Assembly (NCBI GenBank): GCA_002426575.1 | Contig: DIRE01000035.1 | Location: 5,676-19,256, forward strand | Length of the DNA stretch: 13,581 nucleotides | Reading direction: 5' to 3' | Source of the DNA: Clostridiaceae bacterium UBA5444 | Lineage (GTDB): Bacteria > Bacillota > Clostridia > Clostridiales > Oxobacteraceae | Shown here: positions 6,618-13,502 of the stretch, in pieces | Layout of the letters: each line of letters begins with the position of its first letter | Position numbering within the stretch: position 1 is the first letter of the stretch | Notes under the pieces: model-generated | What the model saw: the letters and a program-made list of their open reading frames with translations, nothing else | The model's database searches: none | Told to the model about the DNA's origin: nothing | Program-made: the position numbers and the translations under genes

Positions 6618-7574
6618 TTATTTAATCCCTTCAATTAGCTTTACAATAAGGTTAATTGTATTATCCACATCATCCATTGATACTGTTTCGCAAGGTGTAT
6701 TTATATATCTTGCAGGTATTGCTATTCCACCTATTGTAACTCCTGATCTAGATTTTAATACCTCTAATGCCTCGCTTTTCTCATCCTCAAATATTCCCAT
6801 TTGCATATTTATTTTATTCTCTTTAGCAATATGGGCAATATCATTCCTAAAGTCTATATTATATACTAAGTCGCTTTCCTTAATCTTTATTACTGCGCCT
6901 TTTCTAATCTCTGGAGTATTTTTTTCAAATCCTAATGAATCCTTTGTTCCAACAGTATCAAGTATAATTGCAATATCAGGTCCTACTTCATATGCAGATG
7001 TCATAGCTCCGCCTTTGTATTTTTCCTTTTGTACTGTAAATACATAATACATATCATTTTCAGGGGAGACTGCTTTTTTAATTGCATCCATCAGTACAAA
7101 GCAGCCTATTCTATTTCCTTGTATACCAGATACTAAATTCCCCACACTTCCCATATCTGTTTTAAATACTCCAAAGTCTCCTACTGATAGTACTTTTTCC
7201 GCTTCATTCTTGTCTGAAGCTCCAATGTCTATATATAAATCATTTTCCCCAGATCCTGCAATAATTCCCTCTGTCCCATCCTTAAATATTACCTTGCGGC
7301 ATAGCATCGATCCAAGGTCAAAATCCCCTACATTTGTAAAACGCAAAAATCCTTTTTCATCTATATAGGTTATCATAACGCCAATTTGATCCATGTTTGT
7401 GGATATCATGAACTTTTTATTGCTTTTGCCTTTTTTAAAAGCTATTATATTTCCAAGGTTATCTACCTTAACACTGTCAACATATCCTTCTATATCATCA
7501 ATTATTATATCTGCAACGCCCCCTTCTCTCCCAGAGGGTCCAAAAGATAAGCATAAAGATTTTAAAATATCCAT
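6618..7574 (-). CDS. M42 aminopeptidase homologue lacking catalytic residues (probable pseudoenzyme)
   Basis: A 318-residue M42-family protein that aligns along its whole length with the two upstream paralogues but is degenerate at the active site. The first metal-ligand motif A-H-x-D-E-[IV]-G is T-N-M-D-Q-I-G, so the histidine is N60 while D62 is kept. The bridging aspartate of the D-[DN]-R motif is G153 (Q-G-N-R). The catalytic/ligand pair E-E is K183-E184. The next ligand, D206, is kept. The final ligand histidine of R-Y-I-H-S-P is N292. The G-G-N-D loop present in its neighbour is absent. The frame is intact and has a strong ribosome binding site (GGAGGAGGT). Its ATG shares one base with the preceding stop (TAATG), so it is expressed with its paralogues. 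It is probably inactive as a two-metal peptidase and may be a structural or regulatory partner. Confidence 0.9.
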   Translation of the reverse strand: MDILKSLCLSFGPSGREGGVADIIIDDIEGYVDSVKVDNLGNIIAFKKGKSNKKFMISTNMDQIGVMITYIDEKGFLRFTNVGDFDLGSMLCRKVIFKDGTEGIIAGSGENDLYIDIGASDKNEAEKVLSVGDFGVFKTDMGSVGNLVSGIQGNRIGCFVLMDAIKKAVSPENDMYYVFTVQKEKYKGGAMTSAYEVGPDIAIILDTVGTKDSLGFEKNTPEIRKGAVIKIKESDLVYNIDFRNDIAHIAKENKINMQMGIFEDEKSEALEVLKSRSGVTIGGIAIPARYINTPCETVSMDDVDNTINLIVKLIEGIK

Positions 7575-8575
7575 TATATTACCTCCTCCAAACTTTTTAA
7601 TACAAGCTCCACTAATTTAAGTGTGTTTTCATAGTCCTCTTTTGCCATAATGCTTATTGGGGAATGGATATATCTTACTGGAACAGATATGGATGCAGTC
7701 ATTACCCCTTCTCCTGTTTTGTGAATTATACCTGCATCGTTTCCGCCTGATCTTCCCTTTTTAAATTGATAAGGAATATTGTTTTTCTCTGCAACCCCAA
7801 TTATATGTTTTAAAAGTTTTTCATTAGCCATTGATGCACCATCCATTGGAGATAACACAGGGCCTAGCCCAAGGGAGGATACATAATCTTTTTCATCCTC
7901 TGTGGTATCTGCACAGGTTGTGCCTTCAAGTACTAATGCAACTTTAGGCCTAATCTTATATGCGGCAACGCCTGCCCCTCTAAGTCCCGTTTCTTCCTGA
8001 ACAGTAAATGCTCCATATAGGTCAATTCCAAAATCCTCTTCTAAAACTTTAGTAAGTATTGCACATCCCACTCTATCATCTAGGGCTTTTGCCTTTATAC
8101 ATCTGCCCATGTCCACGTACTCACTTTCAAATACAGCGTAATCCCCAATACTTACATACTTTTCGGCCTGTTTTTTGCTTTCAGCACCTATATCTATAAA
8201 TAAATCCTTAAGTGGCAGTGGTGATTCTGCTTCTTTTTGAGTTTGCAAATGTATAGGCTTTGAGCCTATAACACCTACTATATTCTTATTTTTAAATATA
8301 ACCCTTTTTGATATAAGTATTCTAGTATCTATTCCCCCAACTGGACTAAATGTTATCCTTCCATCGTCTTTTATTCCATTTACAATAAAGCCTACCTCAT
8401 CCATATGGGCTGAAACCATAACTTTAGGGCCTTTTCCTTCTTTATGAACCAGCAAGTTTCCCATATTGTCTATACTTGTTTCCCCTTTATCGTAAACTCT
8501 ATTTTTAATTATTTTTCTTATTTCGCCTTCGCAGCCTGAAACACCAAAGGCATCTGTATATTCCTTAATCATCAT
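7574..8575 (-). CDS. M42 family metallo-aminopeptidase (second of three)
   Basis: A 333-residue cytosolic aminopeptidase of the M42 family (FrvX/YsdC/TET type). These are two-metal enzymes that form large tetrahedral dodecamers and trim peptides from the N-terminus. All key positions are present: S-A-H-M-D-E-V-G with H57 and D59, A-L-D-D-R with bridging D166, V-Q-E-E-T-G-L-R-G-A with E194 (general base) and E195, E217 in L-E-G-T-T, G-G-N-D at 277-280 and H304 in R-Y-I-H-S-P. The start overlaps the end of the upstream gene by 11 bases. Two consecutive ATGs (8575 and 8572) both lie after a GGGAGG site; the first is annotated. Substrate preference cannot be read from sequence alone. Middle gene of the operon. 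Confidence 0.95.
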   Translation of the reverse strand: MMIKEYTDAFGVSGCEGEIRKIIKNRVYDKGETSIDNMGNLLVHKEGKGPKVMVSAHMDEVGFIVNGIKDDGRITFSPVGGIDTRILISKRVIFKNKNIVGVIGSKPIHLQTQKEAESPLPLKDLFIDIGAESKKQAEKYVSIGDYAVFESEYVDMGRCIKAKALDDRVGCAILTKVLEEDFGIDLYGAFTVQEETGLRGAGVAAYKIRPKVALVLEGTTCADTTEDEKDYVSSLGLGPVLSPMDGASMANEKLLKHIIGVAEKNNIPYQFKKGRSGGNDAGIIHKTGEGVMTASISVPVRYIHSPISIMAKEDYENTLKLVELVLKSLEEVI

Positions 8576-9608
8576 ATACGCCCTCCCATCCTTTAAAGCC
8601 GGATATGAAAAGAGACATTAGCCTGCCAGCTCTTTCAACATCCTTATAATCAACAACCTCTGTTGATGTATGCATAAATTTAATAGGAATTGATATAAGC
8701 AGCATTGGTATACCTTCTCTTACCGTCTGCATATCCCATGCATCTGTTCCAGTACATCCTGAGTATGCAACTAAAAAGTATGGTATCTTATTTTTATCTG
8801 CTATATCAATTAACTTTTTTGTAAATTCTGGGTGCATATTAGGGCCTATGGCTATCTCTATTCCATCCCCGCACCTTTCCCTCATCTCTTCACTTACATA
8901 TTTGTCTCCAAAGGTTACATCAATTGCTATACCCAAATCTGGATTTATATCATATGTGGCAGTAGCTGCCCCCATAGCTCCAATCTCCTCCATGGATGTT
9001 GCCACATAATATACATCTGCTAATGTATCTTGGTTTTTGAGATACTTTGCTGCAGAGTACATGGCAGCTATACTTGCTCTATTGTCTATTGCCTTTCCAG
9101 TTATATAATCCCCGAGAAGGTTGGCACATTTTCTTTTTATAGTTATAAAGTCTCCAATAGATATGTATTTGTTTACATCATCTGGTGTAAGTCCAGTATC
9201 TATGGTCATATCCTCCATTTTAATGGCCTTTTTTCTATCTTCCTTACTTAATACATGGGGCGGCTTTGCACCTATAACTCCAAATATCTCCTTTTTACCA
9301 TGTATTATAACCTCCTGTGCAGGAAGGGTTTTTAAATCCACTCCTCCAACTGTTGTAAAATGTATAAAACCCCTTTTGTCTATATCTTTTACCATAAGAC
9401 CTATCTCATCTGCATGAGCTGCAATCATAACCTTTAAGCATTTTTTGCTGCTTCCCTTTTTAAATGCAACAAAGTTACCTATGTTTCCTGTCTCCGTTTT
9501 ATCAGCAACTTGTGAAAAGTAATCATTAAGTATACCATGAATTTTACTTTCATCTCCAGAAACTGCTGAAGCTTCACTTAATTTTATAAGCAAATCTTTT
9601 CCGTCCAT
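8565..9608 (-). CDS. M42 family metallo-aminopeptidase (first of three)
   Basis: A 347-residue M42 peptidase and the first gene of the operon. Active-site residues are intact: A-A-H-A-D-E-I-G with H65 and D67, A-I-D-N-R with bridging D175, S-M-E-E-I-G-A-M-G-A with E207 (general base) and E208, D230 in A-I-D-V-T, the G-T-D-A loop at 287-290 and H313 in F-M-H-T-S. It differs clearly from the second protein (D-N-R versus D-D-R, A-D-E versus M-D-E, D versus E at the fifth ligand), so the copies are not a recent duplication. The ATG at 9608 follows a GGGGGGT ribosome binding site. A TATAAT extended -10 lies about 35 bases upstream. It is predicted to be cytoplasmic and to release N-terminal residues from peptides. 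Confidence 0.95.
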   Translation of the reverse strand: MDGKDLLIKLSEASAVSGDESKIHGILNDYFSQVADKTETGNIGNFVAFKKGSSKKCLKVMIAAHADEIGLMVKDIDKRGFIHFTTVGGVDLKTLPAQEVIIHGKKEIFGVIGAKPPHVLSKEDRKKAIKMEDMTIDTGLTPDDVNKYISIGDFITIKRKCANLLGDYITGKAIDNRASIAAMYSAAKYLKNQDTLADVYYVATSMEEIGAMGAATATYDINPDLGIAIDVTFGDKYVSEEMRERCGDGIEIAIGPNMHPEFTKKLIDIADKNKIPYFLVAYSGCTGTDAWDMQTVREGIPMLLISIPIKFMHTSTEVVDYKDVERAGRLMSLFISGFKGWEGVYDD

Positions 9609-9640
9609 ATTTTACCCCCCAAATCCGTAATCATAGACCT

Positions 9641-9668
9641 ATTATATCACTAAATATATTGGTAAAAC
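9641..9668 (-). promoter_or_regulatory. Promoter of the M42 operon
   Basis: On the minus strand an extended -10, TGaTATAAT (TATAAT at 9641-9646), is preceded by a weak -35 GTTTTA (9663-9668) at 16 bp. The predicted start is near 9634, giving a leader of about 25 bases. The -35 region overlaps the T-rich tail of the hydrolase terminator. Confidence 0.6.
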
Positions 9669-9671
9669 TTT

Positions 9672-9711
9672 AAAAGATGGGCCTCTATTTTGTGATAGAG
9701 GCTCATCTTTT
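9672..9711 (-). terminator. Intrinsic terminator of the alpha/beta hydrolase gene
   Basis: AAAAGATG plus GCCTCTA (9672-9687) pair with TAGAGGC plus CATCTTTT (9696-9711), interrupted by one mismatch on the minus strand and closed by an eight-base loop. On the minus strand the hairpin ends in TCTTTTAAAGTTTTA, a suitable U-rich tail. It begins about ten bases after the stop of the gene at 9721-10659. Confidence 0.8.
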
Positions 9712-9720
9712 GGGTTACTG

Positions 9721-10659
9721 TTACTGTTTTGATTGTATTATGGAATTTGTCCAATCTAGTATATCAGATACAACTTCATCTCTATTTGTCTCGTTTAAAA
9801 CCTCATGGCGTGCATCTTTATAAAAATTATATTTTACATTATTTATCCCTAAATTTTTATATTGATCTATGAGCCACCTTATTGTTTTATTGTTTTTGCC
9901 AACAGGGTCTTTCTCTCCAGCAATAAATAATATAGGCAGATTCTTTGGTATTTTAGCCATATTCCCCACCTTATGCATATCTTTTAAGCCTCCTAGAAGA
10001 TCCACGAAAAATCCTGCTGAAAATATGGCACCACAGTAAGGATCAGCAATATACTTGTCTACTTCTTTTTCATCTCTGCTTAGCCAATCAAAGTCTGTTC
10101 TGGTAGGTTTAAAGGAATTATTATAGCTTCCAAAGCTTAAATTGTTCATCTTTTCGCTCTTTGTTTTAGCTCCTACCTTTTTTACCTCTTTCTTTGCTAT
10201 TTTCTCGCCCATTGCAGTCAAAAAGCCTTGTTTACCTGCTGTTCCTGAAAGTATTACCCCATCTATTGTGTCTCCATACTTTTCTATATAGCTCTGTGAA
10301 AGAAAAGATCCCATGCTATGGCCCAAAAGAATTACAGGCAGACCTTTATTTTCAGACTTTATAATATTGTTTAATTCGTATAAGTCCTCAACCATCCAAT
10401 TAAAGCCATCCTCACCGCAATACCCTACATTCTCAACTGATCCTGCAGTTTTTCCATGGCCTCTATGGTCATTTGCATACACTATATAACCTTGGTTTGT
10501 TAGCTTTTCTGCAAATCTCTCATATCTTAATGCATGCTCCGCCATTCCATGGGCAATTTGAATTACCCCTTTAATATTTTTACCCTCATCTCCCTGCCAT
10601 TTGTAAACAAAGATTTCTACTCCGTCCTTATCCTTGAAAGTAAACTCCTGTTTCTTCAT
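9721..10659 (-). CDS. Alpha/beta hydrolase, monoacylglycerol lipase/lysophospholipase type
   Basis: A 312-residue serine hydrolase of the Hydrolase_4 (PldB/MGL-like) group. The oxyanion-loop motif H-G-M-A-E-H lies at 37-42. The conserved block N-D-H-R-G-H-G (63-69) is present. The nucleophile elbow G-H-S-M-G puts the serine at 115. The acid is probably D251 in G-E-K-D-P-V-G, and the histidine is H285 in A-R-H-E. A lid-like insertion runs from about 145 to 235. There is no signal peptide, so it is probably cytoplasmic. The likely reaction is hydrolysis of monoacylglycerols or lysophospholipids; the substrate is inferred. The ribosome binding site GGAGGG lies before the ATG at 10659. The gene has its own terminator and two promoter-like direct repeats upstream, and it is divergent from the FliK-like gene. 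Confidence 0.9.
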   Translation of the reverse strand: MKKQEFTFKDKDGVEIFVYKWQGDEGKNIKGVIQIAHGMAEHALRYERFAEKLTNQGYIVYANDHRGHGKTAGSVENVGYCGEDGFNWMVEDLYELNNIIKSENKGLPVILLGHSMGSFLSQSYIEKYGDTIDGVILSGTAGKQGFLTAMGEKIAKKEVKKVGAKTKSEKMNNLSFGSYNNSFKPTRTDFDWLSRDEKEVDKYIADPYCGAIFSAGFFVDLLGGLKDMHKVGNMAKIPKNLPILFIAGEKDPVGKNNKTIRWLIDQYKNLGINNVKYNFYKDARHEVLNETNRDEVVSDILDWTNSIIQSKQ

Positions 10660-10692
10660 AGCAAACCCTCCAATATTTTTATATAATTCTAA

Positions 10693-10729
10693 TTATATAC
10701 CAATTCTGACATCTTTTATATACCAACTC
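10693..10729 (-). promoter_or_regulatory. Direct repeats TTATATACCAAyTC upstream of the hydrolase gene
   Basis: A 14-base motif occurs at 10693-10706 and 10716-10729, with one difference and a period of 23 bp (about two helical turns). On the minus strand each copy reads GArTTGGTATATAA, which resembles an extended -10 (TGgTATATA). A TTGATA (10741-10746) lies 18 bp upstream of the distal TATATA. They may be tandem promoters or an operator; sequence alone does not decide. Confidence 0.45.
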
Positions 10730-10764
10730 AACTTAATTAGTATCAAATACCTATTTTAAAATAG

Positions 10765-10781
10765 TATAATTCCGATATAAT
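10765..10781 (+). promoter_or_regulatory. Candidate -10 elements before the FliK-like gene
   Basis: Two consensus TATAAT hexamers occur at 10765-10770 and 10776-10781. Neither has a good -35 at 16-18 bp. The second is embedded in CCGATATAAT, which recalls the -10 of flagellar sigma-28/SigD promoters, but the nearest TAAA (10757-10760) is too close for the usual spacing. Initiation between about 10777 and 10790 is likely; the sigma factor is undecided. Confidence 0.4.
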
Positions 10782-10814
10782 AGTATAACAATAGTTTATT
10801 GGGGTTGATACTTG

Positions 10815-11921
10815 ATGAATAATTTTAGCATAAATATTAATATGTTACAGGATCCTAAAATTTTAAAAGAGTATTCATTAAAAGAAGGTATGTCCATATT
10901 GGGCAAGATTGTTTCACTTGATAAAGGTGATGCAGAATTAATGCTTTTAAATGGGGAAACAATTAAAGCAACAATTGCTAAGGATGTAGATCTTCCAATT
11001 TCTACTCCCATACAATTTGAGGTAGTAGAAGCCAAGGAAGATTCTATTATACTGCGCCCTAAATTAATTGACCCAGCAATAACAGATGCAGAAGGTAATA
11101 ATGAGCCTATATCTAAAGAGAGGGTTACTCATGGGATTGTGTCAGCTCTTAATATAAATGATACCCCACAAAACATAAAGCTTTTAAATAATCTAAAACC
11201 TTGTTCTATAGCGGAAAACATTTATAAGATGTTAAATGTTCTATCTAGTGATGAACATACAGATTCCAATATCTCAGATATTAAAGATTCATTTTTTATA
11301 TCTAAAGACAAGCTAGAGGAATATATAAAGGAGTTTAATAACGCACAAGTAGATAATGAAGTCGGTATGACCAAAGAGTTAGGTATTAAAGGCAAGCAGC
11401 TTAAATATGGCATGGAGAAATTAGTTGGGGATATAGACAAGCTTTTATCTAATATTAAAAAGTCAAATATTCCAAAAGAGGAATATGCGCATATATCTAC
11501 AGAGCTTTTAAAGGAGCTTTCCATACAGAGAAGCCATCCATTTCCACTATTTTTTATACCAATTCCACTATTTTTTAATAATCATTTCTATCCTAGTGAG
11601 ATATGTATAGAAAAAGACGGGGAAAATGAGGATGGAGAAGGAAATACTTTTATTTATCTGTTTATAAATACGAATCATTTGGAAAATATAGAGGTTGATA
11701 TAGCAAGCACCCCTCATGGATTAGATATAAATTTATATTGCAAGAAAAGGTTTATAGATTTGTTTAAAGATAACATGGATGAGCTTAAGCTTAAATTAAA
11801 TACGACGCCATCTATTAATTTAAATTCTTTTAATGTTTTAGAACTTAAAAAGGAAAGGACTGTACAAGACCTATTTAAAAAATATATAAAGCCTTATCCT
11901 TCATTAGATACATTGGCTTAG
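10815..11921 (+). CDS. FliK/YlqG-like protein
   Basis: A protein of 368 residues resembling the poorly characterised proteins encoded next to YlqH-type FlhB fragments in Firmicutes, and distantly FliK (hook-length control). The N-terminal 80 residues look like a small beta barrel (I-L-G-K-I-V-S, then L-L-N-G-E-T-I-K-A and I-Q-F-E-V-V). A helical, low-complexity middle follows. The C-terminal part from about 235 (P-F-P-L-F-F-I-P-I-P, then T-N-H-L-E-N-I-E-V-D-I and L-D-I-N-L-Y) has the strand-helix pattern of the FliK C-terminal domain. No signal or membrane segment is seen. An ATG at 10815 and a TTG at 10812 are adjacent and in frame; GGGG at 10801-10804 could serve either. It is followed after 12 bases by the FlhB-like gene, forming a two-gene unit. 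The FliK relationship is pattern-based and not certain. Confidence 0.65.
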   Translation: MNNFSININMLQDPKILKEYSLKEGMSILGKIVSLDKGDAELMLLNGETIKATIAKDVDLPISTPIQFEVVEAKEDSIILRPKLIDPAITDAEGNNEPISKERVTHGIVSALNINDTPQNIKLLNNLKPCSIAENIYKMLNVLSSDEHTDSNISDIKDSFFISKDKLEEYIKEFNNAQVDNEVGMTKELGIKGKQLKYGMEKLVGDIDKLLSNIKKSNIPKEEYAHISTELLKELSIQRSHPFPLFFIPIPLFFNNHFYPSEICIEKDGENEDGEGNTFIYLFINTNHLENIEVDIASTPHGLDINLYCKKRFIDLFKDNMDELKLKLNTTPSINLNSFNVLELKKERTVQDLFKKYIKPYPSLDTLA

Positions 11922-11933
11922 GGGGAATTACTT

Positions 11934-12200
11934 ATGAAAAAGTTAAAGCAGGCTGCCGCCTTAAAATATGAGCCTCAAGATAATGCACCAAGAGTTGTTG
12001 CAATTGGTAGGGGTGAAATCGCAGAAAGAATAATAAAAATATCTAAAGAAAATAATATACCCTTGATACAAGATGAGGAAACAGCTCAAATTCTATGCAG
12101 CCTTCCCATTAATTCTGAAATACCAGAGGAGTTATACACAGTAATTGCTGAAATTTATGCATTTATTTTAAATATGGATTTAAAAAACAAGCAGGAATAG
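11934..12200 (+). CDS. Free-standing FlhB C-terminal-domain homologue (YlqH type)
   Basis: An 88-residue protein matching the cytoplasmic domain of the flagellar/type III export switch protein FlhB, as in B. subtilis YlqH. Visible marks are A-A-A-L-K-Y (residues 7-12), A-P-R-V-V-A-I-G-R-G-E-I-A (18-30), the E-N-N-I-P-L-I-Q-D helix-strand (39-47) and the ending I-P-E-E-L-Y-T-V-I-A-E-I-Y-A-F-I. The protein begins just after the position where FlhB self-cleaves at N-P-T-H. It therefore lacks both the cleavage motif and the membrane domain and resembles the cleaved product. The ribosome binding site GGGGGAA overlaps the stop of the preceding gene. Its biological role is unknown; it may bind the FliK-like partner encoded upstream. 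Confidence 0.9.
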   Translation: MKKLKQAAALKYEPQDNAPRVVAIGRGEIAERIIKISKENNIPLIQDEETAQILCSLPINSEIPEELYTVIAEIYAFILNMDLKNKQE

Positions 12201-12235
12201 TTTCCTGCTTGTTTTTATAATTCCTGCTTGTTTTT
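12183..12235. terminator. Terminator with duplicated 3' arm
   Basis: AAAAACAAGCAGGAA (12183-12197) pairs perfectly over 15 bp with TTCCTGCTTGTTTTT (12202-12216), with the loop TAGT. The 5' arm and loop include the last codons and stop of the FlhB-like gene. The 3' arm recurs at 12221-12235 with a period of 19 bp, so a second, longer-looped hairpin can form. The U-run makes it an efficient intrinsic terminator. The A-rich 5' arm lets it also terminate the convergent M23 gene. Confidence 0.88.
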
Positions 12236-12246
12236 TATGGCTTGTC

Positions 12247-13476
12247 CTAATTAATTCTTAAATAAGGTTCTGGATTTACACGCTGTCCATTTATTCTAAC
12301 TTCAAAGTGGACATGAGGGCCAGTTGATGCACCTGTGCTTCCGGAAAGCGCTATTTTTTGTCCTGCTGATACTTGATCACCTAGTCCAACTACAATTGAG
12401 TTATTATGAGCATACAAACTCATAACACCACTACCATGGTCTATAACTACATAATTTCCATATCCAGCGTTGCTATGCCTAACAAGTACAACCGTGCCTG
12501 CTGCCATAGAGTAAACTGGTATATTAGTATTTCCTGCAGTAGCTATGTCAATTCCCCAATGGGTAGTTGTTATTCCTGTAAAAGGATCTCGCCTTGAGCC
12601 ATAGCCAGACGATATTATAGGCCTTCCACTTGGAAAGTCTGAACTATGTAGTATAGCTGCTACATTACCATTGTAATTTCCGCCATGTCCTGTACTTCCG
12701 CCATTTCCTTTGTTCTGCGCTTGCTTGCGCCTATTTTCTTCTTCAATCTGTTTAAGTATCTGATTAATCTCTTTATCTACTTTTGCAGCTGCAGCCTCTT
12801 CTTGCTGTATCTTCCTAGTATACTCCTGGGAACTTCTGCTTAAAACTGCTACAAGAGTCTTTTGTTCCTTGTTTTGGTTAACCAAATGATTCTTTTTTTC
12901 ATTTACCTTAGATTGGTAGGCAACAAGCTCCGCCTTACTTTTTTCAAGATCAGCCTTTTTTCTGTCTATCTCTTCTCTTTTACCTTTTAGCTCTTTAAGC
13001 ATATCTATATCATAGTTTATTACCTTTTTCATAAGATCTGCTTTTACTATAAAATCAGAGAAGCTGTTAGAGCTTGCCAATATTTCTAGATATCCAGAAG
13101 CAGCACCACATTTGTATAAGGAATTTATCCTTTTTGTCATCTTTTCATCTTGATCTTCATAAACCTTTACTGCGGTTTCAAGTTCCTTACTAGTCTTATT
13201 TATGGTATTTTGCACGCCGTTTATTTTTGCATGCAATGTGTTGATTTCACCATTTACCTTGCTAATATCTGACTCTATACCAGATATTTTTCCTTTAGTT
13301 TGTTTAATCTCTTCTTCAAGCCCCTGCTTCTTCTTTACAAGTTCTTGTTTACTATTTAGATGCTCCTGTTTTTGATTTTTCTTATCAGATATACTATCCG
13401 CCATAGCACTAGTATTAAATACAAAAATAAGCATCAAAGCCAAGATCAAACTAGAGGTCTTTTTAACTTTGCTCAA
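12247..13476 (-). CDS. Secreted coiled-coil M23 peptidase, EnvC/NlpD-like murein hydrolase or activator
   Basis: A 409-residue exported protein. A signal peptide (residues 1-26: K-V-K-K, a hydrophobic core, then A-M-A) precedes a long charged coiled coil (about 30-253, with a short break near 122-160). A Gly/Ser/Asn-rich linker (about 255-272) leads to a C-terminal M23/LytM domain (about 275-409). Zinc-site residues of active M23 enzymes are present: H306 and D310 in T-H-W-G-I-D, and H388 and H390 in P-H-V-H-F-E, with Y-A-H at 355-357. It is therefore probably a working endopeptidase that cuts peptidoglycan cross-links, unlike E. coli EnvC, which only activates amidases. The start is TTG at 13476, supported by a near-perfect Shine-Dalgarno sequence. 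The dispersed repeat occupies its upstream region. Confidence 0.93.
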   Translation of the reverse strand: MSKVKKTSSLILALMLIFVFNTSAMADSISDKKNQKQEHLNSKQELVKKKQGLEEEIKQTKGKISGIESDISKVNGEINTLHAKINGVQNTINKTSKELETAVKVYEDQDEKMTKRINSLYKCGAASGYLEILASSNSFSDFIVKADLMKKVINYDIDMLKELKGKREEIDRKKADLEKSKAELVAYQSKVNEKKNHLVNQNKEQKTLVAVLSRSSQEYTRKIQQEEAAAAKVDKEINQILKQIEEENRRKQAQNKGNGGSTGHGGNYNGNVAAILHSSDFPSGRPIISSGYGSRRDPFTGITTTHWGIDIATAGNTNIPVYSMAAGTVVLVRHSNAGYGNYVVIDHGSGVMSLYAHNNSIVVGLGDQVSAGQKIALSGSTGASTGPHVHFEVRINGQRVNPEPYLRIN

Positions 13477-13481
13477 CAGAT

Positions 13482-13491
13482 ATCACCTCCT
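13482..13491 (-). promoter_or_regulatory. Strong ribosome binding site fixing a TTG start
   Basis: AGGAGGTGAT on the minus strand matches the anti-Shine-Dalgarno sequence almost fully and ends five bases before the TTG at 13474-13476. No in-frame ATG or GTG at a suitable distance competes. Confidence 0.75.
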
Positions 13492-13502
13492 CTCGTCTTA
13501 AT

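Noticed and set aside
9121..9417. Plus-strand open frame of 98 codons inside the first M42 gene
   Set aside because: The opposite strand encodes a clear M42 peptidase with all catalytic motifs through this stretch.
11222..11524. Minus-strand open frame of 100 codons within the FliK-like gene
   Set aside because: Antisense shadow with no ribosome binding site. The plus-strand frame has a consistent start, operon partner and domain pattern.
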